Shown one piece after another: positions 33,501 through 47,788 of a stretch of DNA of 64,000 nucleotides. How positions within the stretch are numbered: position 1 is the stretch's first letter; every line of letters starts with the position of its first letter. The notes under the pieces are model-generated. The model ran no database searches. It was not told the DNA's origin and saw only the letters and a program-made list of their open reading frames with translations. Location of the stretch: NCBI GenBank assembly GCA_026874595.1, contig CM049312.1, positions 64,326,929 to 64,390,928 of the forward strand, given 5' to 3'. A program made the position numbers and the translations under genes. The DNA comes from Sipunculus nudus (Eukaryota; Annelida; Sipuncula; Golfingiida; Sipunculidae).

Positions 33501-36500
33501 TCTGTCTTAAAGCCCTTTCAAGATTGAAATACGACTAGGTTACGATCTCCTGCAGCACTTTTTTGGGATCGTTGCACGAGCAATCGCTTGGTGTCTTTCG
33601 AGCTGTCACAGTCATTGAAGAAGGTCTTGTAAACCCGGGAGGGTCGTAACTGATCGACTCAGACTTTTGAACATGTTCAGAATCCAGAAACACGCGCATG
33701 AGGTCCACCCACTGGCATAAGGTTGCATGGACAGCAGTACGACTGTTGTACAACGTTGGAAATCGTCGCGCGACTTGCCGCGTGAGTTTGCGCAACTAAA
33801 GCCACGGTCACAATAAATCGTCCGACTGTTTAATTGTGCGATTGACCCATGATCAGGTAATCGCATGACCAGTCATCACAAACATTGTCCTGATTCTGAA
33901 ATTGTCGTGAAGTATTTGATACTGTTGATAGGTATTCGCACGAAGATGCACGACTGGTCGTGCGATGACCAAAGACTGGTGGTAAAACCTTCTTGCGAGC
34001 TCCTACGACTTTAAAATGTATAAAACAGTCACAACTGGATTTTGATAATGTTCAAAAACCACCTGCGACCGTTTTTTCACCCAGTGATCAGCTAAGACCT
34101 CCGAGATCGCTCACAAGTTCTTGTCACGATTGTCCGGCGAACCCTCAAGTTTTCAGTCGTGGACAGAACGTAATCTGGTCGAATCCGTGTGGCCGTGGCT
34201 TAAAAATCGCATTTGATTGGTTGGAAGTCGTGCAAAACTCGCACCTGAGCTAACGATGTCTGGTGATAAGTCGTGCGTTTAGGATACGACCATGCGACAG
34301 TTGTCCGACAGTTCGCATCACATCTTACAACGTTGTTTTTCCATTGTAAGACAGTGTGGGACTATATGCGACTACTTGTCGTAATGACTGCGACTAGTCG
34401 TTCAACTGGTCGTGCCACCGATCGTATGGATATATATTTCTAGGCCCGATATCAACCCTGGTCATTCGTTCGCTAGATCCCGTACAGAACAGTGATATGC
34501 CTCAAAGAAAAGGAGAAGGACGTGGCAAGGGCAGGAAACAGCTTGTTTCCAACACCGCGGCAGAAGCTGTGCTAGCATAAATATACACGGCAACCATGGC
34601 AGAAGATAATCCGCAACCTGAATCTGTGCAGGGGCACAAATGCCTTGGAGAGTGCAGACTGAGCGGACGACATGGCCCGACAAAAAAGAGAGAGCCCAAC
34701 TGAGCTAGAGGCATCTGTAGAGCAGGCCCTGTGTGAGTGTTTTACCGAGCTGATAGCACGACCAGTTTTATGGTCGTGTCACAAGTCGGGAGAGATCTTG
34801 GCAAGTCGCAATTCTGATCACAAAGTCGCGAGACCAGTGGTGCCAGAAATTGCAGGTAGGCACGAGCAGTGGCACGACCAATCGTGCAACATTTTTTCGC
34901 ACGAAGATGCACGACTGGTCGTGCGATGACCAAAGACTGGTGGTAAAACCTTCTTGCGAGCTCCTACGACTTTAAAATGTATAAAACAGTCACAACTGGA
35001 TTTTGATAATGTTCAAAAACCACCTGCGACCGTTTTTTCACCCAGTGATCAGCTAAGACCTCCGAGATCGCTCACAAGTTCTTGTCACGATTGTCCGGCG
35101 AACCCTCAAGTTTTCAGTCGTGGACAGAACGTAATCTGGTCGAATCCGTGTGGCCGTGGCTTAAAAATCGCATTTGATTGGTTGGAAGTCGTGCAAAACT
35201 CGCACCTGAGCTAACGATGTCTGGTGATAAGTCGTGCGTTTAGGATACGACCATGCGACAGTTGTCCGACAGTTCGCATCACATCTTACAACGTTGTTTT
35301 TCCATTGTAAGACAGTGTGGGACTATATGCGACTACTTCTCTGGGTAAATATAGGGAGACCATGGAGATAACCATCAAAACGCCCTCAGCATCAAGGAAG
35401 AAAGATGGCTTCTGCTGCAATACCCCGTCACAGGATGGTGGGGTTGCTGCATGTGCGGATTTATATACCCTCAGCCTTTCGCATGACCACTCGTAAGACC
35501 AATCGCATAATCGTTCATCCAGTGTCATCAAATCACACGAGTAATCGCATGGTCGTTCGTCAATTCGTCCGACCATGCGATCGGTCACACGACAATTATT
35601 TGAAGTCAGACTAATTTCTCCAATTCGTACAACACTCGCATGTGAACGCATGACCATTCTAATTGCTCTGGTTGTAAGACAACTGTTGCTTTTGTGAATG
35701 CTTTTGTGGCACTTGATGCGATTTATCGCGATACACCCTTGTTGCAGCCTACCGTGCGACCAAATCGTCTCAAGCGATCGCACCGGAATTGTGAAATAGC
35801 TTTAGTTACCACTTCAGGCATATTCTGTGTAAAATTTTCAATTTCATGGATTAAATTCAAATTTTTTTAAACAATTATCTCAGAATAGTTATTAATGGTA
35901 TATTTAAGGTCTTCCTTCCACATACGAAGTGTTTTGTGAAACTGTTTTCAGTAAAATGGAAGAATTCTTCGTTTTAACCAAGGACAATTCCGCAATTGGT
36001 TTAACGCAAATCGGTTAAACCCACTAAAAGATGACGGTTGGCTTTTGTGTTTTGACTGGAGTCTGCACATAAAAACTAAAGTTCTAAGCAAGATAAGAAA
36101 GAAAAAATGCTAAAAAGTCTCTGTAAATCGGCAAGGACTGTTGCTGGGCACACCGCATGCTACACCGAATAAACAAACGATGCTTAAACGGTTAGACTTG
36201 GCGTTGAGTTCGTCAACAAGCAAGGATGCTTTCGAGACGAGAGCAGCTATAAGACACGTCCTAACACGGCAATGTCTAATTAGTCTAATTATTTCTATCG
36301 GCTTCTTCAAAATATGGTTTGTTCCTATGACCATTTTCACGTTTTCCCGTTTCTCTGTCTCCCTGTGTGTTAGTTGTTTGCACCCTATTGGCCACAATTT
36401 TGCAGCACTTCGAAACTTACCTATTTGGTTGAAAGCCAAATGTCCTTCCTGGAAGCCTTATCAATCGCAGTGCAAGGTCAAGGTCATCGAAAAATAAGCT

Positions 36501-39500
36501 TATCAATACAAACTGTAGCCCATTTGATTAATCTAATTATTTTCTCATTACTTTTTCCGCATTCGTTTTGAAAGTATTTTATCCTATGAACCACTTTGAT
36601 AGTTCGAAAACAATTTTTTTAATGAAAAAGCCACCATAAATTTCATTTTTTTTTAATATCCCTAAATTATAAACGTTACTTAAACTGTTATTGCAGCATA
36701 TGAAACTAAAAATGATTTCGTTGTTCACACTGCCTTTTTGTGCCGTTACCTTGGTTAACTATTTGATATAAACCATGGTCAATGGAAAATAATTAACTAT
36801 TTTTTTCCAGCTTTCTTTGTCAAAAATAATTATATTCTCATATCCTGTAGCTCATTTTATTCGTCTTTCCATTATCGATGAATTGAAAGATTTAACACAG
36901 GATAACAGATCGTTCCCCAAGTAGATGTTGGCCTACATTAAAGGTAATTTCTCATTCCAATGAGTAATAGGCTTTTTTCAAAATCAAATACATTCCAATG
37001 AACCAGGCTGCTTGTTCATCTGTAATTATTCCATTGCCCAGGGGCCGATCAAGGATTTATTTTCATCTGTGGGAGATAGGGGGGTCTGGAATAAGAAATT
37101 CGACGTATGGTGATACAGATAAAGGGCAAATTATAATATAAAAAATATATATATATATTTATATGTATAACATTTTCCCTGTTTCGTAGATTCTAGGAGT
37201 TAACTAAAACGCGCCCAAATACCCTTCAACAGGAACTATATATAATATTCTAAATGCTAATCAGCTTTTTTCTTTTAAATATAGACGTAAAGCTGCAAAG
37301 AGACACAACATTTGTGCTTTTTAATAAGTCACTGGGTAGGGCAATGGACTGGAGGGGGACATTGTAGGAAGCGTTCTTATTTCATCCTGTATAGATACCA
37401 GTTGGATTCTTTTTCTCGACTAGACTTGAACACATGGATCCAACACTGCTGTGCTTATTATTTCATATTCCTCATTTGATAATCGGAATATAAAAGTAAT
37501 CGGAATTTCTTTTCCTCTATGAGTCTTATCATGGATTGTTTTTGAGATAGGGACAATGCCTCTAAATGGTATGAATCACTCAAAATAAATAAACAAATAA
37601 CAGCCCCACTCTTTAGAAAATATAAAATCTACGGAAAAACCGTCAATTTCAGGGTATTTTATTATATTCATATAATACTACCTTTCCACACCCATCAAGA
37701 GTTCGTAGCCCTTAACATGTTCTTTTTTTTAACACCTTTGACTTGAAGCAAATCTGTGTATCTAAAATATTATTGATCTTCAGGTGAATTGTTTTTTTTT
37801 CATATCTTCTTTTAAGCAGATCTTTATTATATCATTTTACATTCAATATTATTTCTTTATTATCAGTTAAAATGTCCTCAGACTCTCTGTTGTTTCCTTT
37901 TTCTGATATACTTCTTCATTCCATTTAGTTTCAGTAGTTGATGAAGAGTACCTGGTACTCTCACCTATTCTCTCCATCTTACTCTGGCTCTAATAATTGT
38001 CTGTTTAAGGTATATACCATTCATTGTATCATTTTAGCCTGACGTTTTCTTCACTATCTGTTTGTTCTCTCTAAAAATGTCAGTCTTTATTCTGTCTCAT
38101 TATAGCTGGGTGTCCATTTATTTGTACTTTCCCTCGTTGGATCACGTATTGCGTACGGCTTCATAACTTTTCAATAAGAATATAACGCATCATGCCTTAA
38201 CCAAAGCTAAAGATACCTAAATATTGAATATGAATATTGAGAATGAATATTTTCTGAAATATGCAAAAAGTTTCACGTTAAGTCTGCTTTATTCTGAAGG
38301 TGATTAAATCCTGTTGATGTATATGAATTTAAGTAATATTAAAATTTTGGATATATTAAAGCCATTTATAGGTTATAGATTACCTCTAGCTGAAGCCAGT
38401 GAGAAATGTCACTTGACCCACGCTGTAAATGCAATAACCATAGTTCGGCTCAGTTTAACTGAAGATCATGTGAGTCACAGAAACAGGTCTTTGTCCGTTT
38501 TCCCTTCATCAGGCATCAAGCTGTAATAATATAACAGAGACCAAATTATAAGAGCTACACCGAAGTTCGTACATGTTCAAATATGATTTACCCACAGTGA
38601 ATAATTTTCTGCAAACTGTTCTTAATTGTGCTTGAGGTAACATATAATTTATGAAATGAGAGGACAAAACTAACTCGGATATTTTCTGATCTTTTCGTAT
38701 AAAAGCACCTCTAATCATCCAATTTACTCATGCATGAGTGGGAAAAGTAAAATATAACACAATTTTAGTGATAAGATTTTTTATTTGGCGTGCCAGACTG
38801 TACAAAAGGTCGTGACCACCCGGGATTTAGAAATGTACAATGAACGTAAACTCCCGATCCTCTCTTGCCTTTTTTTGTACATTTTTATGTAAAACCTTAT
38901 ATCTATCTGTAATTCTGTTCTTATGGTCTTTCGTTAATTTCTTATTTAAATTAGTATTCTTTATTTTTATTCAGACAGTATAACTTAACATCTGAAGTTA
39001 AAATACATTTTCTCTGTGATCAACTTAAGGTCATCTACTGACATGCATGAATGTTTTCTTCATTTATCCGAACGAAAAGATCTGAAAATTGATTACATCG
39101 AAAATCGTCTACATAAGCAAATCAAACTTTAATTTCCTCTGAAAAAAATTTTTGTAATGTTTCTCTGATAACAATGACCTGTTACAACCCACGTGATAGT
39201 GTACCGACTCGGCAGTGAACGGAGGTTAATTACAAATACATAAAACAACATCTAAAACAATTATTTGATAAAAGTTAAGTGCAAAAAGAACAAACTTTTG
39301 TTGGGTTCATATTAAGTTAACATTCGGAACCTTTATACAAGTTCGATTTGTAAAGATAATTAGAAAACCTTTTTCCAAAACTGAGCTCGATCTATTCACT
39401 ACTCACAGCTTTAAAATCATATATGTGAAGACCGACCAATATCATGGCGACATCGTCTATAATATACCTGAATATTTGAAATAAATATCTTGATATGAAC

Positions 39501-39758
39501 CATAGAGAAACGTGTCCGTATTCTTGAGGATCACTAAAGAATTAAAAAACAAAATAATATGAATAATTCATAGCTGAAACAATATTGGTGTACAAATTAA
39601 CCGAAAAGGTCAATAAACGGTGCTCGGAATCTTCTTTGCTCAAAACCTAAATTCGATTAGGATAAGAAACAGTGGGAGAAAGATAAGTCATTCAAAAGTC
39701 AAAAAAAAATCAAACCTACCTGTGCAAATACACATACAAACTAAAAAAAGTCAAATAC

Positions 39759-39796
<38 letters not shown>

Positions 39797-40330
39797 GAAT
39801 ACAGACAAGATTAAGTTATGGCAAGTTTGATAAATTTGACTGAACCTGTCAGTACTCAGTCATACCTGTCAGTATGGTCAGTGCAAACGTTTATAGTAGT
39901 CGGAGGTTGTGCAATACCTCTGATCTGAAAAGAGGGAAAGGTAGATACTTTACTACTGTAAAATTATATGTCTGAATGGAGCATCTTTATATTTGCTTGA
40001 CGTGAAATTTTTAAGTGGGCTATTTTAATGCTGTAAAACGACTCCGTGGCGGATTAAGGAAAAGGAGGCTTCCAACCCAGGTGGACCTATGACAACGCTT
40101 AAAAAAGGGTTGCTAGGTCCGAAAATGAAGATGTAAAAGTGACATTTTAGATTCTGATGACAAGTTGTTACTGCCCTTAACAAAAAATCCATCAATGTTT
40201 GATTCTGTTTAAATGAACAATAAGGTTTATTTTTATCAATCTGGCATATACAGTGGAACCTCTCCTTACGGGAACCTCTGTACTAAAAGCACCTCCCGGC
40301 CACTTAAGAGCAGTCCATTACTCTTTATTG

Positions 40331-40388
<58 letters not shown>

Positions 40389-40838
40389 TCAATTTTCGGG
40401 CATCCTTTACTATGAATTACAGACAGTAATCAAGGAACGGAGCTGTCAACTAACCTAAGTATTACAGGCAGAGCGACAGGCGAGCCTAGGGCAAACGCTA
40501 AAACTCTTTTATCCTTAGCGGGCAGCCAAACGACATGGCCGATTTTCAAGAACAAGGAGGACATTCTTCACAAGTTTGTGGAGTTAACGATGAGAGGTCG
40601 TAAACACCTGTTCGTGGCCACGCCCAAGAGAACATCAGCTTGCTGTGTTGAAATGGCCCAAAAAGACTTTCAGAATCAATGGAAATAATTAATTAATGAT
40701 TTATGATTAATATAAATGTTCAAAAGAAATGTTTTAGTAGCTTGAAATTAAATATACACATTTATGTCTCTTCCAAAAACGTGCTGTTTTCTTTTTTTTT
40801 TCTTACGTAACTTACTTCAACCTCAATAGTAGAATGTA

Positions 40839-40881
<43 letters not shown>

Positions 40882-43136
40882 TTTTAATACATTTTTAAAA
40901 CAGGGCACCTCTTATTGTTGGAAAAATTTCCGGTCCCGTCGGTGCCCATAATTCTGAGGTTCCACTGTATTTTTAAATTAACCGGGTAGAGTCACATGAC
41001 ACATAGTCATATTTCTCCGATTTGAACCATAGTGGAATAGTTTTTGACCTAATACATCACATACATAACGGAAATACAAATACATATACCAAATTTTCAA
41101 TATTTAAAAATGCACATGTAAATACGTAATCTTAACCCGACCTTGGACATCTGTTTTATCTTTGTGCATTTCGCATGATAACCCCATTCTTAAAACAATG
41201 CAAATGATAAAAAATATTTATGAACAGGTTGTGTGTCATGTAAATGCTATATGTTCCCAAACTACACCTTGGTTTCCGGTCCATATAAAGTACACATTGC
41301 GTTTGAATATACCCATGCCTGTTCTTAATTTAAACATAGTTTGTTTCTTTATTTAATTCAAACATTTTATAATCTTTTTTTAACCCCTTTCTAAATACTT
41401 CAGGCGGGTAAAGTGTATTTATAAAGACAGTATTTTGGACAGCTAATGTTCAACAAAGTTTATCTTTCAAGTCTGTCCAATGATATGTGATAATCATGAT
41501 ATGTGTACGTTTATATACAGAGCATGAAGTGGAAATAGAAGAAATCGCTAAGGCAAACCTTTTCTGACACGTGCGGTCAAAGATACAGATAACCTATTTC
41601 ATGAAGTTTAAACATCAGTTTTGGATATTTTACATGTAATATTCATAATAGCGCTTTGTTTAACAATTATGCTAGACGAGCAAGGTTCAGGATGGCAGGA
41701 TGTTAGAGTCAGTCTCACTAGGAAAGATATAATCTTTTATGGTAATACCTTGGCGAGAACTGGTCATATGGGTCTTCATGCGGCAGGAAAGACACTATCA
41801 ACCCATCTGTTTTTCCTAAATACATGCCACATGGAACATACCACATGCACACCTTCACTTCTTTAATTCCATGGTATTTGCCATAAACATATATATTTGT
41901 TTCCTAGGATGTGCCCCCATGGATCTCGCGCTACTCCTGGATGAGTCAGGATCTGTTCGCATAGAGAACTGGCAATTGGTCCTTAACTTTACGAAGGAGC
42001 TTGTTGGTATGTCCTTGGTTTTCAAATCACATAATATGATAGGACATGGAAGTGAAAATGTCAAGTAAAACCATAATTACTCAAAATATAATGATCTGTT
42101 TTTTGTAAATATTTTTGAAAGATGTAATAATTTATCAATATCATTCTTGTTTTAATTACGAAGCTGTGTAAATGTAAAGCCACCAATGTACGATGGCTGA
42201 TGTAATCTTTTTTCTAGTGCCAGTAGTTCAGGTAAATATTACACAGGTCATAAAAAAACCCGATCATAAAATGATTACCACAAAATTATATTATTATAAA
42301 ATATTTTTTTTTAATGGCAGATAAATAGATTCATCATTTATAAATAAATTTTAATATGTGCCTTATTTGCATTTTCCTTTTTGCCAAATATGACATAATA
42401 CAATTTTTGAATGTCTGTGGTGAACGCTTAGTAATTAACAGCTCTGGAGACTAAAACATATTTATCACTCAAGGACAACATGTACCATAAAGATATCGAT
42501 CTTGACCAAACACAAAAGAACTCACAATATTTGCTGTATATTTGCTTTAAATAACAAATATTAGCATTATGAATGTATCTGCTCACCAGGTTCTTTGGAT
42601 ATTGGGATGAGACAAACACGTGTCGGCTTGGCAAAATTCGGTACAGCTGGTTCTGTTGTGTTTCACTTTGACAAGTACGATGGCAAGGACGACTTGATGA
42701 ACTCCCTCTCAGGCCTGCAATACGGTGGAGGTTCAACCAACACGGCAGCCGGTTTGAGGACCGTCCGGAAAGGTCTGTACCAAAACAGCGGTGACCGCCC
42801 CGATGTCCCGAACATTGCGTTTGTTTTCACGGACGGGCACAGTGATAACAAGGGCAATACCAGAGATGAAGCTGTACTGCTGACAGAAGCATGTGAGTTA
42901 CAAATTTATTCTCATATACTGAGACACATTTCTCAATGTTATTATATTACCAGAATATTAACAGCAGGAAATAAATCTCCAATACGTGTGCAAGTATTAT
43001 GACAAGATGTTTCTATTTGAAAACCACAACTGTACATTGTTTTTTTACATAGATTGATGGCGTAAGTCGTCTTACTTAGTATTGCTAAAGAAACTCTTAT
43101 GGCTGGAGAATGAGAGGGGCCATAGAGGTGCAATTT

Positions 43137-43184
<48 letters not shown>

Positions 43185-46100
43185 GTATGTGTGTGTGAGT
43201 GTATGTGAATTCTTGTATTTAGTAGCTGAGTGTGTTATCGACGTTGCTATACAGTTGTGATAATCGGCGTCAATGGTTAGATATTTACTGATTTCCATAG
43301 CCCAATGCGTGATCTGCGTTGCCGTTGGGAAAAGCTTGGACAAGAAGGAGGTAGAGACCATTGCCTCAGATCCTGATAATGATAACTTGTTTATGCTGGA
43401 CAACTTCCGTGATCTGCTACGCTCCGTCGGTAAAGTGAAAACGGCTATATGCAAGTATACAGGTAAGGCATTTTATTTTACCTGACAATTAACAGCCTCG
43501 AATGATAAAACTATTGTTTGGAATTTGAACCAATTTTTTGGGGGTCTGGTAAATTAATATTTTTATTAGTTTTAATTTTCATTTTTATCATATATAAAAT
43601 TGATTATCGATTTATTGATATTAGCTGTAGATATATCTAAATACAATATATCCTAATTTGTCAGAATAAAATGGATACAACTAGCCTAATATTGGTGTTA
43701 AAACGCATCCCTTTCTTTTACCCATGTTTCAAAATAAAAAAAATATGAACTATCAGTTTCATATTTGGTATTAAGTACAATTCTAGAGGCTTTACATTTA
43801 ACTGAGCCTAGTTCATGACTACATAGAGAACGTTGTTGAATATAACCTGTCATAAGAAATTTTTTGTCGTAAGCGATTTAAATATAATCATATACAAATA
43901 ACTACATCGTCCTAAACTGCAGTGAGGTATGTCAACTTTTTTACTGAGAAAAGGCTCATTTAGGCAGTACCATATACACCAAAGCGTTTCCAGACCTGTC
44001 CCCCCCCCCCCCCCCCCCCCATTTCCCTTGCCAGAGTAAACCATATTTGTCTTAAAATATTGACGAATGCCCTTGGTAGCACAAAGTTCGCTGGAAAAAA
44101 AAAAAATAATGAAATAATGTTATTATTGTGCATTTTAAAATTATTATGAAACATTCTAAACAATCCGGCTGTAAGTTGATCAGTCTGTTAAAATGGTGCT
44201 AATCCTGACCCTGAGGCATAAAATTGTCACGGAGAGTTCCCTGAAATAACTAATTGTAAACCTGAAATTTCGTCCCTCTGCCCGTTATTCTCAGAGATAT
44301 GACACTATATACTGATTAAAAAATATGATATGAATGCTCTAACATCTCAGTAATAAATACTTTGATTGTCATGATTCTTCTCACTTTCCATTTTTCCTGG
44401 GCAGTTTAACCAGTTTCTCAAGCCAAGTGCCCCATGTTTACGCATTGTTTTCTACATTTTAAACAGTAAGCCGACAACAGTTGTATCAGTTTCTCGGCTT
44501 GGGTTTCATTAAGTGTTCTGAAATCTTTTAGGTATATTAATCATGACTAGTTTGATCTGCAGTTCAAGGATAGTTGCTCAGACCACACTTTCCCCCTATT
44601 TTGTCACTTTTTCCTACATTTTTTAGACTGTCAACGGTAGTGATGTACGTTTCTGAGATGTGATTTCATCAAGAGTCCTTAAATCTCCTGTGCTCATTCT
44701 TCACAATAAATTCATCACTTCCGAATTTTTTTTTTCACTTTTCACGCTTTTTCCTCTATTATTAATACTGCCAATATACTGTAGTGGTGTCAGTTTCTCA
44801 GCATTTCTTTCATATATTTTTCTACAACTTCATGAGTTTATCGACCTGCACACTGGTATAACCTACGGTTTTTTTTTTTTATTTAAAATTAATACCTCAT
44901 CATGAAAAAGGTAACCTTATGTTTAACTTATATTTTCAGAATTCTGCAATTAATATAATTTAAATTATGTTTTTACTCAGCTAAATAAAAGTCAAAAGAT
45001 TACAATGTTGACCCGGAAATGTACCCCCCCCCCCAAAAAAAAAGAAGCTGGGCGGGTATATTCGCCAACTCCATACTTCACTGGTCTGCTCACCCCTTCC
45101 GGGTATTGACAATCACAGGTTCCTCTAATACCGGTAAATAAATACGGTCTCGTTTGCAATATTTCAAAATAGTAAAGCATCTTTTCAAAAAAACGTTATG
45201 GTGTTCAAGGTGACTTCTCCTTGTAATTTCACCTAAGCCCGTCCTTAAATTTTGAGTACAGCTCCTAACAGACGGATCAACCAAAGCCTATAAATAAATA
45301 ATAATTTTTGCATGGCGGAGGTATGATTAATACAGCGAATAAAGACTTCTCCAGAACAAGCAGTAAGAAAGGGGAATTCATAGCAAACAAATAAAATGAC
45401 CTGGGCTTTGATTTTTTCTATCAACTGATTTATACAGAAAAAAAAACTTGAATATATATATCATCTCTTTTAAAGGTATCGTATAGAGGACAGCATGTGA
45501 AGTAAGAACAAGTGCCCAACGATATAAAACATCTCTTTCATTATTTATTCTAAAATAAAGATCAGTCATATAATAAAGACCCAAGCTCAAACAAACATTC
45601 AAATGCTTTATACAACGTTGAAAAAAGGCAAACTAATAACTCATTATTTGATAATATTCTCGAACTACTCCGTTGAATGTTTAAGATAATACCCAACAGC
45701 GTATATTTAGCATTAAACAACTGGAAGCTTAAATTAATTTTCAATGTGTGCATTTGCACAGTGTGCATTTGCACTATTAGTCAAAAATTACTTTTATACG
45801 TTCATATGTCCGATCTCATTTAGGTATACATATGGACGTATTATAAAATGCAATTTTTTTTCGTTTGTATATTTAGGCATTATCGAATAGCTATTTATTT
45901 GGTAAATTGAACATTTGTAATCAATAATAAATCATTAAAAAAACAATGCTGTTGGTATTGAATATTTTCAGTTTACTAGTTTCTTGTGCCTTTTTGTACA
46001 GTTGATCCTTTAAATAGCGGCAAGGACAGATAATTTAAAAACAGATTCCCTATTGAAAATTCCAGCTGATTTATACAATCAAAATGCAGTGATCAATACA

Positions 46101-47744
46101 CGTATTGTATGACGAGGCAATAAATTTGCCCTGCCTACCATAAAAACCAAAGACCATTTTAACACACACTATTTATTATTTTTTAATTAACGTTATCTTT
46201 TCCTTTAATTTAATGCTTAAACATACATCTTCACAAGCAAGATGTCAACGCCTAAAGGAACTGTTACATTGCTTTAGACATCATTGAGAAAGTAACGCTT
46301 CAGAGGTCATGTCATTGCCTTAAAAAGCTGGAACATTGCTTTAGTCATCATAAAGAAAGGCACGAGATCATGTAGGTCAAAAGGTTTAATGCCTGTAACC
46401 AAGGCTGGAAAATGCCAGACTTATTATTCTAAAAATGCCGAAAACAGAGATGATTATGGTGAAGATACAAGCGGTTTTAATAAAGATTCTCTGGGTTTTC
46501 TGCTTTTTGTTTTTCAGTTGAAAGAGTTATATTTGTTTCGCGACCACTGAATATAATGCAAAGATAAGACTATTCTCTGATGAAAAATAACGACAATGTT
46601 TCCAGGTACGAGTTTGGGGGGGGGGGGGGGGGGGCTTCAGCCCAAAAGGTTCCCCTCTGGATCCGCCACTGCAATATTGTGAATGTTATACCAATAAAGG
46701 TTTTCAGTTATATTAGTGTATGTATGTATATATATACGTGTGTGTGTGTGTATGTGTTTATCTCCAGATCTGGGTCTATGTGATTGGTACATGAGCTCTC
46801 GGATGAACCAAAATGGCGCCACACTGGCTGTGGACGAGAATGAGGGTACGTGCATGGTAACCGGATACGAAAAGAATCCGTGGGCCGCACTGACATTCAA
46901 AAATGATCTGAGTGTTCACACAGTCGACCTCTCAGGTTTGTCTTGTTTCAGTATTTATTGTTGACTGTATTGTGGAGCGTGGTGGAGTAATTGGTAGGGC
47001 ACTGGACTTGGACAGCAAATCTGTCGATTCTAATTCCATTCAGACCGCTGTCCTCACTAATACGCCTAGCCAAAGTCTGTACCACAAGAAGTTGATAGGC
47101 GGCAGGCAAAATATAGAACAGATACCCCTATTGATACCCGTCTATAAAGGCATTTGTAAGGGTGTATGTTACCTAGGGAACGAAGAAAAGCTAAAGGAAT
47201 GAACAGGCTCTGGACCAAGACGGTAAAGCGAAAAGTCGGATTAGACTGATGAGTGATATCACACTGTAATACAAGCCTTTATCATTTACTTGTGTATCCT
47301 CCCCTTGTGAAATATGTTTAGCCGCTTACCCTATTTGAAAAATGTAGCAGTAAAAATATGTAAGCTATAAGAAGATTAATAGCAAATCTATACATTTTAC
47401 ATTTATCACTGAAACAGTGATGCAGTCCGGTCCACGCCATCTATGTACGAGTGTTATTATGATTTCAGCTCAGTCGAGTCCACGTTTTTGCCAAAGTCCA
47501 TCAAAGTTAAGCCCGTACAGGTCAACCTTCTTCGAGTCCGAGAATTTAGATAACCGAGTACACATCCGAGCTCCGAGGAAAGCTTTTATCTTAACCTTTT
47601 TATTAGTTAAAAATAATTATTTTCAAATGATGGTACGAATTGAATAATATTGTTATTCTCTATACAGACATACTACAACCAGTCATGATAGCAAAGCCCC
47701 AGATTCAGTAACTATCAATTGATAATTTTATATCTCAAAATGTA

Positions 47745-47788
<44 letters not shown>

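Larger units (their letters stand above)
33511..35801. mobile_element. 2.29-kb element rich in GTCGTGC/GCACGAC, imperfect terminal inverted repeats
   Basis: The left end AGCCCTTTCAAGATT pairs with AGCTATTTCACAATT from the right (11 of 15). The flanks are TAA and TTA, so the target duplication is imperfect and the exact ends uncertain. The interior has many short palindromes ('gcacgaccaatcgtgc', 'cgactggtcgtgcg') and an exact 443-bp direct duplication. Probably a non-autonomous DNA transposon. Open frames up to 165 codons show no domain. Confidence 0.6.

Noticed and set aside
33993-34253. 86-codon frame present twice with identical sequence
   Set aside because: Identity is explained by the DNA duplication as a whole; no domain, and the frame is not selectively conserved beyond it.
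35286-35783. 165-codon minus-strand frame, one of the longest in the window
   Set aside because: Lies inside the palindrome-rich element, overlaps the duplicated block, has no recognisable domain, and similar incidental frames occur on the other strand.
36110-36571. Overlapping 109-118-codon frames on both strands
   Set aside because: No domain, both strands open over the same DNA, and partial similarity to 27.4-27.7 kb suggests repeat sequence.
41601-41741. Alternative first exon with a hydrophobic stretch (IIALCLTIML) and a phase-1 donor at 41742
   Set aside because: No in-frame ATG before the hydrophobic segment and a weak donor. The 24530 exon gives a cleaner signal peptide and start. 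Kept only as an alternative.
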